NCBI RefSeq assembly: GCF_021155775.2
Contig: NC_060237.1
Span: 30,615,257 to 30,679,256 of the forward strand
Direction of reading: 5' to 3'
DNA from: Neodiprion pinetum
Taxonomy: Eukaryota; Arthropoda; Insecta; Hymenoptera; Diprionidae
DNA length: 64,000 nt
The notes below the pieces were generated by a model. The model was given only the letters and a program-made list of their open reading frames with translations. It ran no database searches and was not told the DNA's origin. A program made the position numbers and the translations under genes. Position 1 is the stretch's first letter. Every line of letters begins with the position of its first letter. Positions 33,731-46,953 of this stretch are shown piece after piece.

Positions 33731-36420
33731 CTGTGAAACAGAAATTGATTGAGAAAAAAGCGGCGATTGTCGAGAGGAGCTAGGCTTGTAAAGTTGCTGA
33801 GTTGAATGGGATGGGGGGAAGTAATGGAGTCAGTAATGAAACGGCTTCCGGTTCACGGTACAAGACAAACGCTCCGATCAGTGCCCGACATCGAGGCTCG
33901 TCGCTATCAATCGTGGATTTCACCCGGTCGAGTCCACTTCCGGGTCTGTTAAGCGAGGCTCGCTCTTCCCCAAGGTCGACACGGATCGGAGAATCATCAT
34001 CCCGAGTGTGAGCGCGCCCATTCTCCCGCGGTCGTATACCCGTTCAGGTTCAAAAGACCCGTGACTGAGGTAAGTAGGACAACGGCCGCGATGCAAGGCT
34101 AACTAGCTACAACGCGATGAACTATAGCTACTTTCTCCCATCGTGCTCCTCTCTCCCTACCACTCACCGCGTCTCCGTTTTTTACCTCTTTCTCTTTCTC
34201 TCTTTCGCCCGTATTACTATCAAAGAGAGTAGGATCTCGCCGTATCGAGTATGTAAATAAGCGCATCGAGATTGTCGAAAATAAATTCGAAACCTGTTCT
34301 CATCAAGATCGTAAAATACTCTGGCCTCCCGGATTTTGGGATCCGGTAATTCTGGTCACCGCAAGTTAGCTCTTGGTCGAATACACTGGGTGACGAACGG
34401 CGAGCGCACGTTGAGTAGAGATGGAACGCCTCGCTGGTGGTTATTTGGTACGGAGATAAGCGCACCGAGTGAAGTAAGTCGTAAGAAGCTAACCGAGTCC
34501 TCTTTATCAGCGATCTAGGATCACCGGCGGCCTAATATACTTGCCGAGATAATTGAGACCCGGCCCAATTCTCCTCCCTTCACTTTCCCCGTCGCACGTT
34601 TGGGCCCCGGAAAACCTCGGGGAGAGCCTCTCAAGACTCTTGGGTAAACGGCCAATAATTTTACCCGATAATGCTACGCGTTCAAGTCGCGTGACTCGAC
34701 GCGATCGCACCTTGCTCGGGATCCGGCCAGCCTCACGCCTCTACGGTGGACTGAGGATAAAGGAACGTGATTGCGGGGCTCTCGCTCTTCGAGCCGACCC
34801 GGCTCTAGTCTCGTGTATTGTATTTATTATATGCCGTTGGGGGTTCGTTACAAATTGCAGGAATAACGGTGTTAAAAGAAACGCGAACCTGCCGATAAAA
34901 CCAGCCCGCAATTAACTCCTTAATCTATCCTCAGCTATCGCTCGTCCCGTAATCAGTTTGATTATTGTAATTAATCCTGGCAGCACCACTTCGAGCTGTA
35001 GGCCTAGCCTTCGGCTACGTTCGGTCACCTACAGCCGGTTTTAATTTTCAAGGACCTGCGAGAAGCGCCGAACCTCAAACTCACCCCAACTCAATTTCCA
35101 TTTACTTCAATGAGTCCTGACCATCAAAATTTTCTAAACGCCGGGTTGCGAGTCTTTGAAGAATTTTCTGTCGCGGGATTTCATGCGCTGATGAAATTTA
35201 ACAGTTTCTCTTTCGTATCCATCTATTTCAAAAACGTTTCAACAGAGTCTCGGTAACGAATAACTCTGACTGATGACAACGAGACTGATCTTTCAGGTGT
35301 CGAAATCGTCTACGATAATTTTTAAAACGAAGGTGTCTGGCGCGCAATTAAATCCAGGCAACACGATGGTTGAAAGAATTTACGAGGCCACTGTTTCTAT
35401 TCCGAAAAACACAAAAATCAATCACTTTTTCACGTTTTAATACGAGAAAGCTCGTCGGTATAAACATTCCGTAGCAAACCATTGCAACGATGTGAGTCCC
35501 GCGGTTCGTCTTGGAAAGTGTGACGTGCCGTCAAAGATGCTTCCTAAAACTGTACATCATTGAAGTGCGGCGTGAGTTCCTAATTAAACGGAATGCGATG
35601 TTAACAAGTAGGGTGAATCTCCACGAACCGTTTATCCAGTTATACCCGGTATAATTACGATGAAAAATGTTGACAATTTTCACGACACAGTCCGAGGTGG
35701 CCTGATTCGCTGCTGGACACGAGACTCTGAAAGCGTCGCGTCGCGTCGCGTCGCATCCTGCAGCAATTCCGACGTCGAGTGCCAACGAGGCCACGTAGAA
35801 TCGAGAGACGGAAGTTACCCGTGGGGATCAAAGAAATACAACCGTTTGTCATTCGGCCTCGAGGATTATTCTTGTACCGGGATAATTACCTCTGTTTCAT
35901 ACTGATTTCGGTGACGAACTTTAATACTGCGATTATTACTTCTCTGAATATTCTTTTTCTTTAATTCGCAACACGCTAGAGAGATCGATATTCACATTCT
36001 CGGAAGTAGAACCGGCCTAGGGGTCGGCATGAGGGTCGCGTGTCAGACAGTAATGCGATATAAAAGTTGATTGGCTTTTATAAAAATTCATGCACCTTTT
36101 TCCGTTCTGTTATACACATTACCGGCGTAGGGCGGCTATGCACACAACCCGTATGAGTTTATTTCCGTTGATGCACTGCATTGAAACGGCGCGGCGGCTG
36201 TACGATTGTAAGCCCTATAGGTTGCACATATACCGTGGACATAACGCGATGGTCAATACCCAGTTTATTATCAGTGTCCGGCACTTGGCGCTGCGGGAGT
36301 CTGAATAGGCGAGCAATCAATCGGCCGAATGTCGGCCCGCAGCTGGGCTTTGACGCAATTAACACGGAAGTCCGGGGAACGGTAGTTGCAGGTACAGGTG
36401 CAGAGGAACACTCCACTTAC
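33731..36420 (-). other. intron of the YGPP-rich protein gene, 2,690 bp
   Basis: It runs from the donor AAG/GTAAGT (36,420) to the acceptor TTTCACAG (33,731). It contains a GTCGC simple repeat and no supported nested gene. The TAAT-rich segment at 34,860-34,980 could be regulatory but is not demonstrated. Confidence 0.8.
35734..35754. repeat. GTCGC pentamer repeat
   Basis: Four copies of GTCGC in the intron of the YGPP-rich protein gene. Confidence 0.8.
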
Positions 36421-36435
36421 CTTGAATCCAGCCAT
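36421..36435 (-). CDS. first coding exon (MAGFK) of the YGPP-rich protein gene
   Basis: ATG-GCT-GGA-TTC-AAG is followed by a perfect GTAAGT donor. The start has a strong context (CTGCCATGG) and is the first ATG in the putative leader. The open frame upstream of it contains only a GTG. Phase 0 joins it to the main exon so that the signal peptide reads MAGFKMATTAFCLLLAVYQ. A very short first coding exon that splits the signal peptide is the classic layout of insect cuticle genes and is also seen in the CBM14 cluster. Confidence 0.82.
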
Positions 36436-36680
36436 GGCAGGCCGTCGCGCACTTAAAAAACTCTGAGCACAATGTGAAGCACTTTTAAAACGGAAAAGAC
36501 GCTTTTGTCTCTCTGTTTCTCTCTCTCCTTTTTTCTCTCGGTCGCTCGCGCTTCTCACCTCAAACTCGAAATAGTGTTTCACCTCTCCGCGCGCCCCGTA
36601 TTACCATTTGAGGATCAATGGGACCGGCTCGCCTTTGAAAAGTTACTCAAAAAATGCTCAGCCCCATCGGTGGGCCCCGC

Positions 36681-36687
36681 TTATATA
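36681..36687 (-). promoter_or_regulatory. TATA box of the YGPP-rich protein gene
   Basis: CTATATAAG on the minus strand in GC-rich surroundings. It predicts a transcription start near 36,655 and a leader of about 220 nt before the MAGFK exon. Confidence 0.7.
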
Positions 36688-36798
36688 GACTCCGGGGCCC
36701 TGGTCCCGCGTCGCCCCCTCCGCGGCCTGTAACCTCTCGTTCTTTCGCGGTGAGGCTGGAGGGGCCGGGAATGGGAGAGACGGGGGAGATGCAGCGAC

Positions 36799-36839
36799 GG
36801 AGAGAGAAAGAGGGAGAGGGAGAGGGAGAGGAAGAGAGG
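36799..36839. repeat. GA-rich purine tract upstream of the YGPP gene
   Basis: A (GAGAGG)n tract lies about 110-150 bp upstream of the TATA box. GAGA tracts are common in insect promoters, so a regulatory role is possible but inferred. Confidence 0.6.
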
Positions 36840-36849
36840 CCGGTACCCA

Positions 36850-39800
36850 CCTCGAGTCATCCTCGTCGTACATGGGTTTTGAATTCTGTTTGCGGAGAAA
36901 GTAGGGTACGCGAGGCAGCTCGAAACTGAAGATGAGCGCACCAGTCATCGAAACCGGCTACGACCGACCGAACAGCCCGTTCAGCTCGATTCTCTCAAAC
37001 AGCGCTCGCTGCCTGCCTTCCCACTTGGCGCCTACTCATACCCGTAGGTACAATTGGTTCCTGTTTCTTTCTTCTTCTTTTTTTCAGTGCTCGCTTTAAT
37101 ATAAATATTTCATCAGGTCCCATTTCTTCGTTCATTATATGGGGCAAAATGGAGCAAAAGAAGAAATCGAAGAGAAATACAGAGAAGCTTTCAAACTAAC
37201 AGTGATCGCGATTGGCTGACCTTGATGACGTCACAACGCCACAGGCCAACGGGGCTGAAGAAATGCACTGACTATGATAACCATCGAATATTTAATTCAC
37301 TTCTTTCACCTCCCTTTTTCTTCCAAGATTATTTGCTCCTTTCTGCTGTTATTTCGTACATCGACGACTCGTGTGATTCTTGGTTTGGAAAAAAGAAACG
37401 TACGAAACCAAACCAGTCTTACGTAAAAAATTAGTGGAGAAAAAAAAATTTCGAATTTCGATGATTTCTACCTGTAAGGTATAAATTATTATCGAACATA
37501 AATCCTGGAAAGGATATTCGACGGATTATATAAGACCGTGCGAATATTGACGTGAGATTGCGGGAAGTTGCAGCGTATGCATATTTCTGATTTCATATGG
37601 GTATAATTGACGGAATGACCGAATGTTTAAATATAGAAATTGACTAAAAGTGCATACGCTTGTACGTATAAATGTCAGACTAGAAGAGAATTATAAAGCC
37701 GGAAACTTCATGAGGAATCTGAAATCGCGCGAACGTAGTGACAACCTGATGGGTAAAAAGGTAAAAGTAAAGTGGCGGCATTTGTAGTTGTAATACGGAG
37801 AAATTCCGACTCTCCTCCATACATGTGAAAATCCTGTTTAAAGTCTCTCATTTTCTCGTCGAACCTGTATATAGGTAAGAATTACCCGATCGAACGCAGT
37901 CATTACGTTCAATGCAGGCTACGCGTTGTACGTGACTCGCAGGCTGCATATCGAACCAGATCGTGTCGAAGAGTGTGTACAAGTGCTTGGATAGAGGTTG
38001 GATGAGTCAATGGACGGAGGGAAGGAGGGGGCAAACGATACGAACAAAGCGAGCAATCGATCGAGAAAAGTTTAAAGCGTGTGTATAAAATGTGCAAAAG
38101 AGGAGGAATAATTGCGAAACGTAAGGGATAATACGCCGAGGAGCGGAGAAGAGGATATAACAAAGCGGCGAGGCAGCTGATGGTTCTGATACGATCAAAC
38201 AATACCAACAAAGTTTCACTCAATTGCCTTCCCCAGGCAGTGGCAGCTATCGCTACTTACGGGATAGACTTTCCACCGTTTTGCCCATGAATTATTTAGC
38301 TTAATTTCATTCTGAAATAAGCCCCCCCACCACCACCCTTCTTCCGACTCCGCTTCATGCAGCGCTATGGGTACCAACTCCATTCCGTTTGAAAAGCCGA
38401 AGCCTCTCATACTCGGCGAAAGAACAATCAATTCTCTCCGCGTTCCCAATTCCATCAGCTGATGCGACGCTAGGTTGTTAATTTAACTGGGAGCGCCGAG
38501 AGAGCCGAAAGAGCGGCTTCGGGTCTTTCGGTCACAAGTGAAAAAAAATGAAAGTCCCATCCGACTTCCGAATTTTTCACAAAATCGCGAGTCGCTCTTG
38601 CGGCTCCTCGAATCCATTCGTTAACTCGCTCGTGTCTTCGCGAATTCAACGTATCCTAGGGGGGCGTAATTCTCACCGACGCCATTGCCTCTTCCCTCGA
38701 CGCGTTGGCCAACAGCTACTTTGTTTATTACCGAATACCGCTTACCGAAGTTACGAAAAGTTACCTTAGCTCCTTTCATACGAGGGATTATCATAACACG
38801 CAACGGCTCCTCTCGTCAACTGATTATACGAATTAGCCACCATCGATGCAGCGAGTGTTTCGTCAATGGGAAAAACTCCGTCTGCGAGATTATTCATTCG
38901 TTTTTTTCCCTCTCTTGCTCTTTGCCTAGAAGCTAAATCGGTGCTGGTCTTAATCCGTTAATTTGCAGCCGAAAATATACGGGCAGCACGATTTTTTCGG
39001 TGAAATTCAACGAGCCGGATAAGGTAATTCTACTCGAGTTTACTGGGTCGCGAGCGGACTTAATACGATCACCAGATTAAGAATTATTCTTCGCATATTT
39101 ATTATAATGACCGTATAAAAATATGCACATACATATATGTATAGAGGACGATGTAGGTACACGTTTTAAGTCGAACCGGTCAATTTTACGGTCAATTTTA
39201 TTCATTTCTTTATTACAAACATCTGGCTCTTAATGCGCTCGCGAGCGGCGATATCAAATACACGGTAATTAAGCTGAATATAAATAATGAAGAAGAATAC
39301 GCGGGGTGTTAAGAGGCCGTCTTATTAACACATGGGAAACGTGCTGATCCCCATTACCTATTGCATTGCGATACGGAGCGAGTGAATTGAATTCTGACGG
39401 TGAGAAAGAGCCGTGTTATTTTTTTCATTTTGTTTATTTCTTTTTTTTTTCCTACTTTATTATTTCTTCCTCTTTCCACACAACTCGCCAACTCAATTGT
39501 GTCCTTTTTCAACGCTGAATACGAAGCACCTCAAGTGAACGTTGGGTATGCAGACATCGCGGCAAAACAATTTATACATTATATCTTTTCGACGAAAATC
39601 GTTACACACGTAATACAATAATATACGCAATAATGTGCTAACGGTGTTTTATAATTTTTGTTCATTATCCATTTTTCTTCGGTCATCTTTAGACGTGAAG
39701 AACCGCTTTCCGGAAGAACTTGCGCTGATCGTTGCACGCGACAATCAGGATGTATCGAGTTCAAGATTTCACCGGGCCTGCACGATTTGCACCGTACAGG

Positions 39801-42750
39801 TATACCTAACGTTTGTCTTACAACCGGCAGTGAAACCTTCGTAACTCGGCGACGTGTCAGCCTCGGAATTTTGTACAACGCAATCGTGTGTATTATTTAT
39901 CCGGACATCCGTCTCCCGGTGATGACTAACTAATTCACTGCCCGCATCCGCATCTCGGAAGTGCGAACTCACGAGTGTGTTACGGTATAAAATCTTGTTG
40001 CGAAATGCAGCTGAGATTTTATCGGATCCGCTCGCTGAACTCGGTCCCGCTTCGTTGCGCTCGCTTGTCTCGAAACCGAAAGGGGGACCAGAAGTGGACC
40101 ACGTTGACGCCGAAGGAGAGATGGACCGGGGTTTTTTTTTTTTTTTTCTTTTTCCATCTTGCTCCTTTTTCTCGGCGAAGCGAAGAAATATTCGACATAT
40201 CGAGCCTCGATTCCGCATCCTGCCTGCCACTGCGCTTCTGAAACCTGTTTCAATAAGAGTAATCCAAAGCCCTCGATCTCGCGCGTGAGGGACAGATGCT
40301 GCGAGGATGCGACATAACGAGACCAACGGCAAGAAAGGGAAATCGCGATGCCGGAATAACGTCGATCGTCGTCGCGGCCTTTTCTGCTCTCGATCGGATT
40401 TCGATCAGGTTTCTCGTCCCTGGACCAAAGTCGTTTCCTCCTCTTTCAGGGAGCCACGTTCCCAGGCAGCAGGTAATCAGCGCCCCATTACGAAACATCA
40501 ATATTCCGTTTTACTTGACTGAATAACAGGACTGCTGCACGCGCTTGATGTTCTCTGTATTCTTGATTTTTTGCAATCTATTACATCGCCCAGACGACCC
40601 TTTTCACGACGCTGCAGCACGCGATGCCGTTTGAAAAGTGTCTTACGTTTTTTAATGTCGCTTATATTTCTCCTTTTGTTGAAGGTGAACAAACAAGTCT
40701 GCTGGAAGGTATAATGAACGAAATAAATGAAAAAAAAGTCAAGCATGAACAATAAAATTGTACGTGAGAAAAATTCAGGCTGTTGGCGATGTGCACTTGT
40801 TATAAACTTTTTTGAATAGCCACTGCCTGTCGAGAAAAATAACCATAATAACAATAGTAATAACAACGGTAATGCTAAATGATGAATTATTGAACCACCG
40901 TTAAGCAATTACAGTTTTTACGAGTTTTAAAAATGCACCAGCCGTATCGACCCCGGCTGTAATAATTGGCGATTTAAATCGGATTGCGCGCACAGGTTGC
41001 AGCGTGTGCTGTACGTACAATGCCGTCGGTGTGTGTACATGCAAGAGGCTTTAAATACTATCGTTGAAAACGTACAACAGCACACAGCTTAACCCAATTT
41101 ATTAAATCGATAATCCTCCTCGATGACCGGCTTGGCTGCCGCTGTTGCAGACGATCGTCGGTGAGATTTTTTTTTTTTTTCGCCGTTAAGTTTTAACACA
41201 CGCGTATATCACTGCACGCGTGTCTGTAGGTAAAGAAGGAAGTGCGTTGATCAAACTTTCGACAATTTCAGCCTTCGACAGAAAAATGCAATTTCTCACT
41301 GTAGGGGAATATTTGCATATTTATACTCCCAAGTATTTTTTCTACACTCAAATCAAATATAAATAGCGTTTCAATTGACTAGCACCGTTTTTTTTTTTTT
41401 GTTTTAACGAATCGTAATTTTTTTCACCCATTGTCGGACAAAATAAAACCGCTCGTCATGCCATATCAGCAAGCTCAGACGATCCTTTGCCCATTGTATG
41501 ATTAATTGCGTCGAGTATTGATATTTACGTTGGCACTGCTGTGCACGTCGTAATTCTTCACGCTCGCTATGCAAATTTTGTGAATTAACAAACCGCAGAC
41601 GATCGGGTGAAAAAAAAATATATATAGTAAATTGTCCGTCATCGAATGCAGACATTAAGGTGAACCGGAAAAGACGTATGTATATGCAAGTGAGATTCCT
41701 TATCCGCCGATCAGACATCGCGTTATGAAAAATTAACAGCCCGAGGGCGTGCGGCATCGTGATTCACGTATCGCGTATTGTGCGAATTTTAAAAGTGAAA
41801 AATTCCAAGGACAATGATCCACTCGGCAATTGTGTTCTAAGAGTTACGGTCACGCAACGATTTCGACCCAGAGCCGCCGAATTCGCGGGTGTAAGGCAGG
41901 TATCAGAACGCGGAGTGTTGAGATCCCGGAAGCGCGAAAGTTCGCGTGACGATTCTGCCTTCGTATTTTTTGATTGCTTTTTTTTTCTTCTTCTCATTCC
42001 CGGCATAGCAGCCACACGCTAATGGACCGAACCTATCGAGCATCGCGAGTTACGTCGGCCTCCGTGTAATTAGGTATACGGGTATCACCTCCGCGTCAAA
42101 GTTTAAATCGTTAATCGTCAAACTGCCCGGGGCCCTGAAGTCGCGGACTCTGAGGAGATTGCATAACGTCTGATATGTGAGCGAAGAGGATGCGTTTTGT
42201 ATCCGCAAAGCAAACCGTTAGCGCCAAAATCGGCTACGCGGGGGAGAAGAAAAAAAATCTATCCCTCGACGCGGTTCATTTTTATTCAAACGAACCTTGG
42301 AGTGATCGATCTTCGGTTATGGCATCCACCATGGTCGTATCTCTAGTCCGGGCGAGATACATCGCGAAACCCAGCCTGTTTGAAAAGACGGAAAAAAATT
42401 CAGCGCCTGGGGCTAAAAATCGGATGAAATTACGCGGAGATTAGCGATGCGCGAGGTTTCGACTCCCGCATGAGAAGCAGTTCGATTGATGGATTTTTAA
42501 TCGGTTCCATCAAGGGCGTGAATTTCTTTTTCTCTTTTTTAATCACTCCACGAAGAAAGAAAAATAATTGATTTTGTTACACGTTATACCGCGCCTGATT
42601 ATTGCATTCCAATTAAACAAATCAAATTTCCGCTGCCCGATCTCCGCGTTTTCACTAAGTGCTATCAATTTATTTTTTACTCTCCTAATTCGTCCAGCTC
42701 ACTGCGTCAGTTCATGAGAACACAACTTTGCAAAGTTCTCTCGCAAATCC
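36850..42750. other. stretch without a supported gene
   Basis: Frames up to 187 codons (39,769-40,332, minus) show no domain and have homopolymer-driven segments. I see T-runs near 40,131 and 41,168, an A/T-rich part around 37,440-37,680 and nothing I can call a gene. Confidence 0.45.
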
Positions 42751-42762
42751 GGTGAACAAGAT

Positions 42763-42968
42763 AATTTGCTGGAGCAGTAAATTTTAATCTTAATATACAG
42801 TCACAGAAAGAAAATTTTTTCGCAACAGATAGAATTTTGCAAGTAAATTAGCTAACGAGTTTCCTACATCAAAACTCTACCTGTGCTGTAGTAGTAAAAA
42901 TATTTTCTTCTCCTGCTAAAATCTTGCTGAAACTGCAACGTCATTAAAATTTACTGCTCCAGCGAATT
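42763..42968. mobile_element. non-autonomous terminal-inverted-repeat element (MITE)
   Basis: A 206-bp segment is bounded by 26-bp inverted repeats differing at one position (core GCTGGAGCAGTAAATTTTAA). There is no coding capacity. AATT occurs at both outer edges and could be a 4-bp target duplication, but weak similarity may extend a few bases farther out, so the exact ends and superfamily are unsure. Confidence 0.7.
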
Positions 42969-42999
42969 ACTTTTTACCCTGGAATAGAAGAAACTGGCC

Positions 43000-45900
43000 A
43001 ATCATCGTCAAGTCTCTTTCCATGTCACTTTCGATGCCTCTTTTCGGCGGTTCAGAGGTCGGCAACGATCAGGTGCAGCTCGAAATGCCGGAGAGTTCGG
43101 CGACCCCGATTCGATGTTACATCTAAGAGGCCCCACCCAATTGAGGGCCCAGCAGCAGCGGGACTCTCACTCTCTCACCGCGCGAAGGCGTTCCGCCTCG
43201 GTGCATCAGCATCCTAATTAAACAAAGGAAATGACCCGCCGCACAACCGATGATTACCATGAATTCCTTCTCGGATGACACTCGGCTACTTTCTCCTGCC
43301 GGATCGCGGATGGACTCCTTCTCGGTCCCAGAATGTCCGGCGTGGGAGGCGGGCCCCGACTTATTCATGACCCTCTTACGAACGTACTCGTGACCTTGGC
43401 CCACGTTCAGCAGAGACGCGGTTGACTTTAAACGGGCAAATTTGCTATCGGGCTGCCTGCTCGTACCATCTGGTCAAAATTTAACCGCGATTTTGGCCAG
43501 TCGACTTTCGTTGGCACCTTTCTCATGCTCCTTACACTGCCAGTGATCCGACGATCCAGACGACGAGCGAGGATCGGTGTCAATCGGTAGATCGCTCTTC
43601 GAATTTCTCAATACCAATGTGCGCGGATCTGAAGTCAAGTGAGGAAAGAATTCTTTTTTTTTTCTTGAAACGCTAAAGGCCAGTCGTTTGGCCAGTTTTT
43701 GCGATACAATCATTCATTCGATCATTATTCTTATTTTTTTTTTTTTTATGTATATGTCAATGTATAATTTTTTTACGGGTATAACCGCAGTGGTACGGTA
43801 TCATTTGGTTAGCCGCATCTTATACAGCTAAAACTCGAGATGAGAATACGGGGAAAATTCCACGTATGAAAAATTGTTTTATTCCCTCGGGATAAGAACT
43901 GAGCGCAACGTGGGATAACCTTTTTTAATGAAGAGAAGTGCTTCGTTCCTCTTTCTAATTGTCTCTCTTGTGTATTTTTTTCTAATTTTTTCGCACTTCG
44001 TTCTCGTTTTAATATTCACCTTTCGAAAATAGAAAACGAGGCAAATCGAGTTGTACGGGATTCTCCAAATTATCAACATACATTTCGAAAGTAAACATGT
44101 AATACGATAGTCTTATTTTCGAAACGGGTATTTTTTTTTACCTTCTTTATAGATAAGTAAAATTCTTTCTTTTTTTTTTTTTATTCCCCGACGGAACAAA
44201 CTTGATGTTGAAATTTGTAAGGTGAGAAATAAGAGGGGTGTGAGGTCAGCCAGGGATGGATGGTTCGAAGCGGATCCACCACCGATCCAAGTTATTTCTC
44301 CATAGGCTATACTAACTCTCGGGCAAACATACCTACATGGAAACACAATATGCGACGGGATATTCGAGAGACGGGAGAATAATTCTCCGTCGAGGGGTGA
44401 GGTCTGAAAAAATGTAAATAAGAGAAGAAAGATAAAGAAAAATGGCGGGAGGTCGAGGGCTAGGATCGGGTGGCGGCATCGCGACTCCCGGATTTTTCTT
44501 TCCATTTTATCACGCGGCTGCTAGCCGGAAGCCCGAAGAGTCGTTCACGCGGAGTCGATACCCAGGCCGACGTCGAGGGTCTTCCTCCTCGTATATTCCG
44601 GCATCCCCGACAGCAATGTGTCCCACCACACCAGCGGAACCGCGTACTCGTCTGTGCAACTCACGGCACGGAAACCAGACCGTACCTACCCTACCATCCC
44701 CTTCGACTGGCCACCCTTCCGGCCTGAGGTCACCGCACCGATTTCCGGCTGGCTTGATGGGTTGATGGTTTGACGGATGTACGCCGAGTCTTTGCGATTT
44801 AACGGGAACATCGTTTTTGGGGTGAGTGAGTTTCCCGAGTTCTTGTAAATTATTGTTGAAAATTAAAAAACTAGGGTTGGGGTTCATACGAAGAATTATA
44901 AATTGCTGGAGCCAAATTTCGCTGCTCATAAATTCGAGAAGTAAACGAATCTTGAAACCACCTGCAACGTTATGTATGCGTACCAATTTTCGTCGACTGA
45001 TTATATTAGTATTCCGTGAAATTTTTCTAAACTTTGCCAAAGAATTTCTGCAGTTGTTTTAAATCCTGATGAAATCTTTGAAAATTCCAATCCAATCAGA
45101 CAAATTGTCAAGACCAGTCTGGGGAAGCGATGAAACGATCTTAAGACGTGGCTGACAAGTGATGGCAATAATCTCAACTTACATAACTCATTTCAAAATC
45201 GTATGGATAAAATCAAGACACACACCCAACTTAATCTCCAAACGACCACTCGTGATAAACGCCTAAAAACGGTGGAGACGGTGACAATATAACCCCGTGT
45301 GTCACGTATAGAACGAGGCGATTCACCATGGAGCATGCAGTGCATGGAGCACCCTGAATAACAACAATGGGGGCGTATGATCTCGGGGTATAATATAAGC
45401 TGAGCGTTGCGACGTTGCAGCCGGGGGCATAAATCTTATCCTAGCGTAACGTAACTTTTCTTTTCGTTTCTATCCTTTCCTTCCCTCTCCCCTTCTTCCT
45501 TTTTTACCGACAATCTTCCTCCTTTCGTCTACGGTAAAGGCTCTACGATTATTACTAATTTATACTGGTGATAATTTTCGAGAAAACAAGTGTTTTCCAT
45601 CGTATTTGAATCGATTGTATTAGATCTGTTGATATATGCTAATAGTAACGATAGTTAATGTGAGTAGAAAAAAGCGGCGCTTTTACAACAGAACTAAAAC
45701 TTTCTTGCGTAATGATTTTTATTAGACAGACTCATAAATAACTGCCACAGTCATCACAGTAGCACACTGAACATTAGTGATTAGATTGATTGATTGATCG
45801 GTAGCCGATTTATCACAGCATCGCTTGTTTGCAATTAAAGGTTTTCAACCGAGCAATAAATTACATGTTAAATCGTTAATTGCTTACGAACGATGCTGTA

Positions 45901-46030
45901 ATAATTTAATTACTTATTCGATCCCAAATTGTGCGCCAATACTTTTTTCTTATCGCGCTACTGCATCGATCACTGTCGACTACGCACTAATCTAATAATT
46001 GCAAGTCACAAAGGTTCCCGAAAAGCCTCT
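43000..46030. other. stretch without a supported gene
   Basis: T-runs near 43,735 and 44,168 and short overlapping frames only. A TATA-like TATAATATAAG at about 45,390 on the plus strand has no start codon nearby that opens a long frame. Confidence 0.45.
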
Positions 46031-46033
46031 TCC

Positions 46034-46256
46034 AAGGTAGGTGTACCAGTTATTGTCACGTTTAGACTCAATTATTGACCCTTTCATTTTCCAAAATTAT
46101 AAATCAACGACACAAATTGTGAACTTCTCGATGACTAAGACCAATAGTAGGTTAGAGGCTTAGACACCGCAAATTTGTTATTTGGTAATTCTAAAACTAA
46201 GGATCAAACAGATACAACCAAAAAAGGACAGGGTCAATAACTGGTACACTTACCTT
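46034..46256. mobile_element. non-autonomous terminal-inverted-repeat element (MITE)
   Basis: A 223-bp segment has 22-bp inverted ends that differ at one base (AAGGTARGTGTACCAGTTAT and on). The internal motif TTATTGACCC occurs again inside the left end. There is no coding capacity, no clear target duplication and no superfamily that I can name. Confidence 0.65.
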
Positions 46257-46810
46257 ATTCACCAGCGTCGCTAAGTTAGCGATACGCAAGAAGATATTGA
46301 ACACAATACTCGTCGATATATAACCATCTTCTCTCTAACTGGGCATACGGTCATTTCCTGGCCGACAGCCCCGACGGCGGAAAGTAATCGAGCTTTGGCG
46401 CAAAACGAAAAATGGTTTTTCCTCAGCCAATAAATTTTTTCGGGACTTAATATTTTGAGGGTAACATCCCCCCAAAAAATCATCGAAATCGAAGGGGTGT
46501 GGACGACGAATCCGGCTTTTCTTAAATAATTTTTCTCCCACAACATTGGATAAGTTATCAAGGTGAAAGTCTGGTTCGACCGTCGTTCGAAACTTGTTTT
46601 AAAGCGAATAAATTATTCACCTTTGGATAGGTAAATTGTTCGAGAGGTACGGGCGTGTGTTCGAATGTGAGTAGTCGAGTACCGGGACGACCGCGATCAT
46701 CTCGAGAAAGCGACCTTGTCGCCTGGGCCGAGTTGCACTTTCTATCGGAACCCGTTCCGCCTTCGTTCCGAGTGTCTTCAGAAATTCACTCGTCACACGC
46801 GTTTTCCCGC

Positions 46811-46953
46811 ATGTCCGTCGCTCCGACGTCCCTACCGGTCCCGGGAAAACCGGAAGCTCAGGAATTCCTGCTCGCCCGGTGGACGGCGGTCGATCAATCC
46901 CCGCGTGACGTATCTGCCCGAGATCACCCTCCCGCCTACGCAATAAATTCCAG
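46811..46953 (+). CDS. candidate first exon, unconfirmed
   Basis: An ATG frame (MSVAPTSLPVPGKPEAQEFL and on, 47 codons) lies in a GC- and CpG-rich segment and runs to a consensus donor CAG/GTGAGT (46,954). No domain is recognised and the next exon was not found. It could be a real 5' exon or a chance frame in GC-rich DNA. Confidence 0.25.

Noticed and set aside
30451..33736. Several plus-strand frames of 60-140 codons opposite the YGPP gene
   Set aside because: They are antisense shadows of a long, repetitive, GC-rich coding exon.
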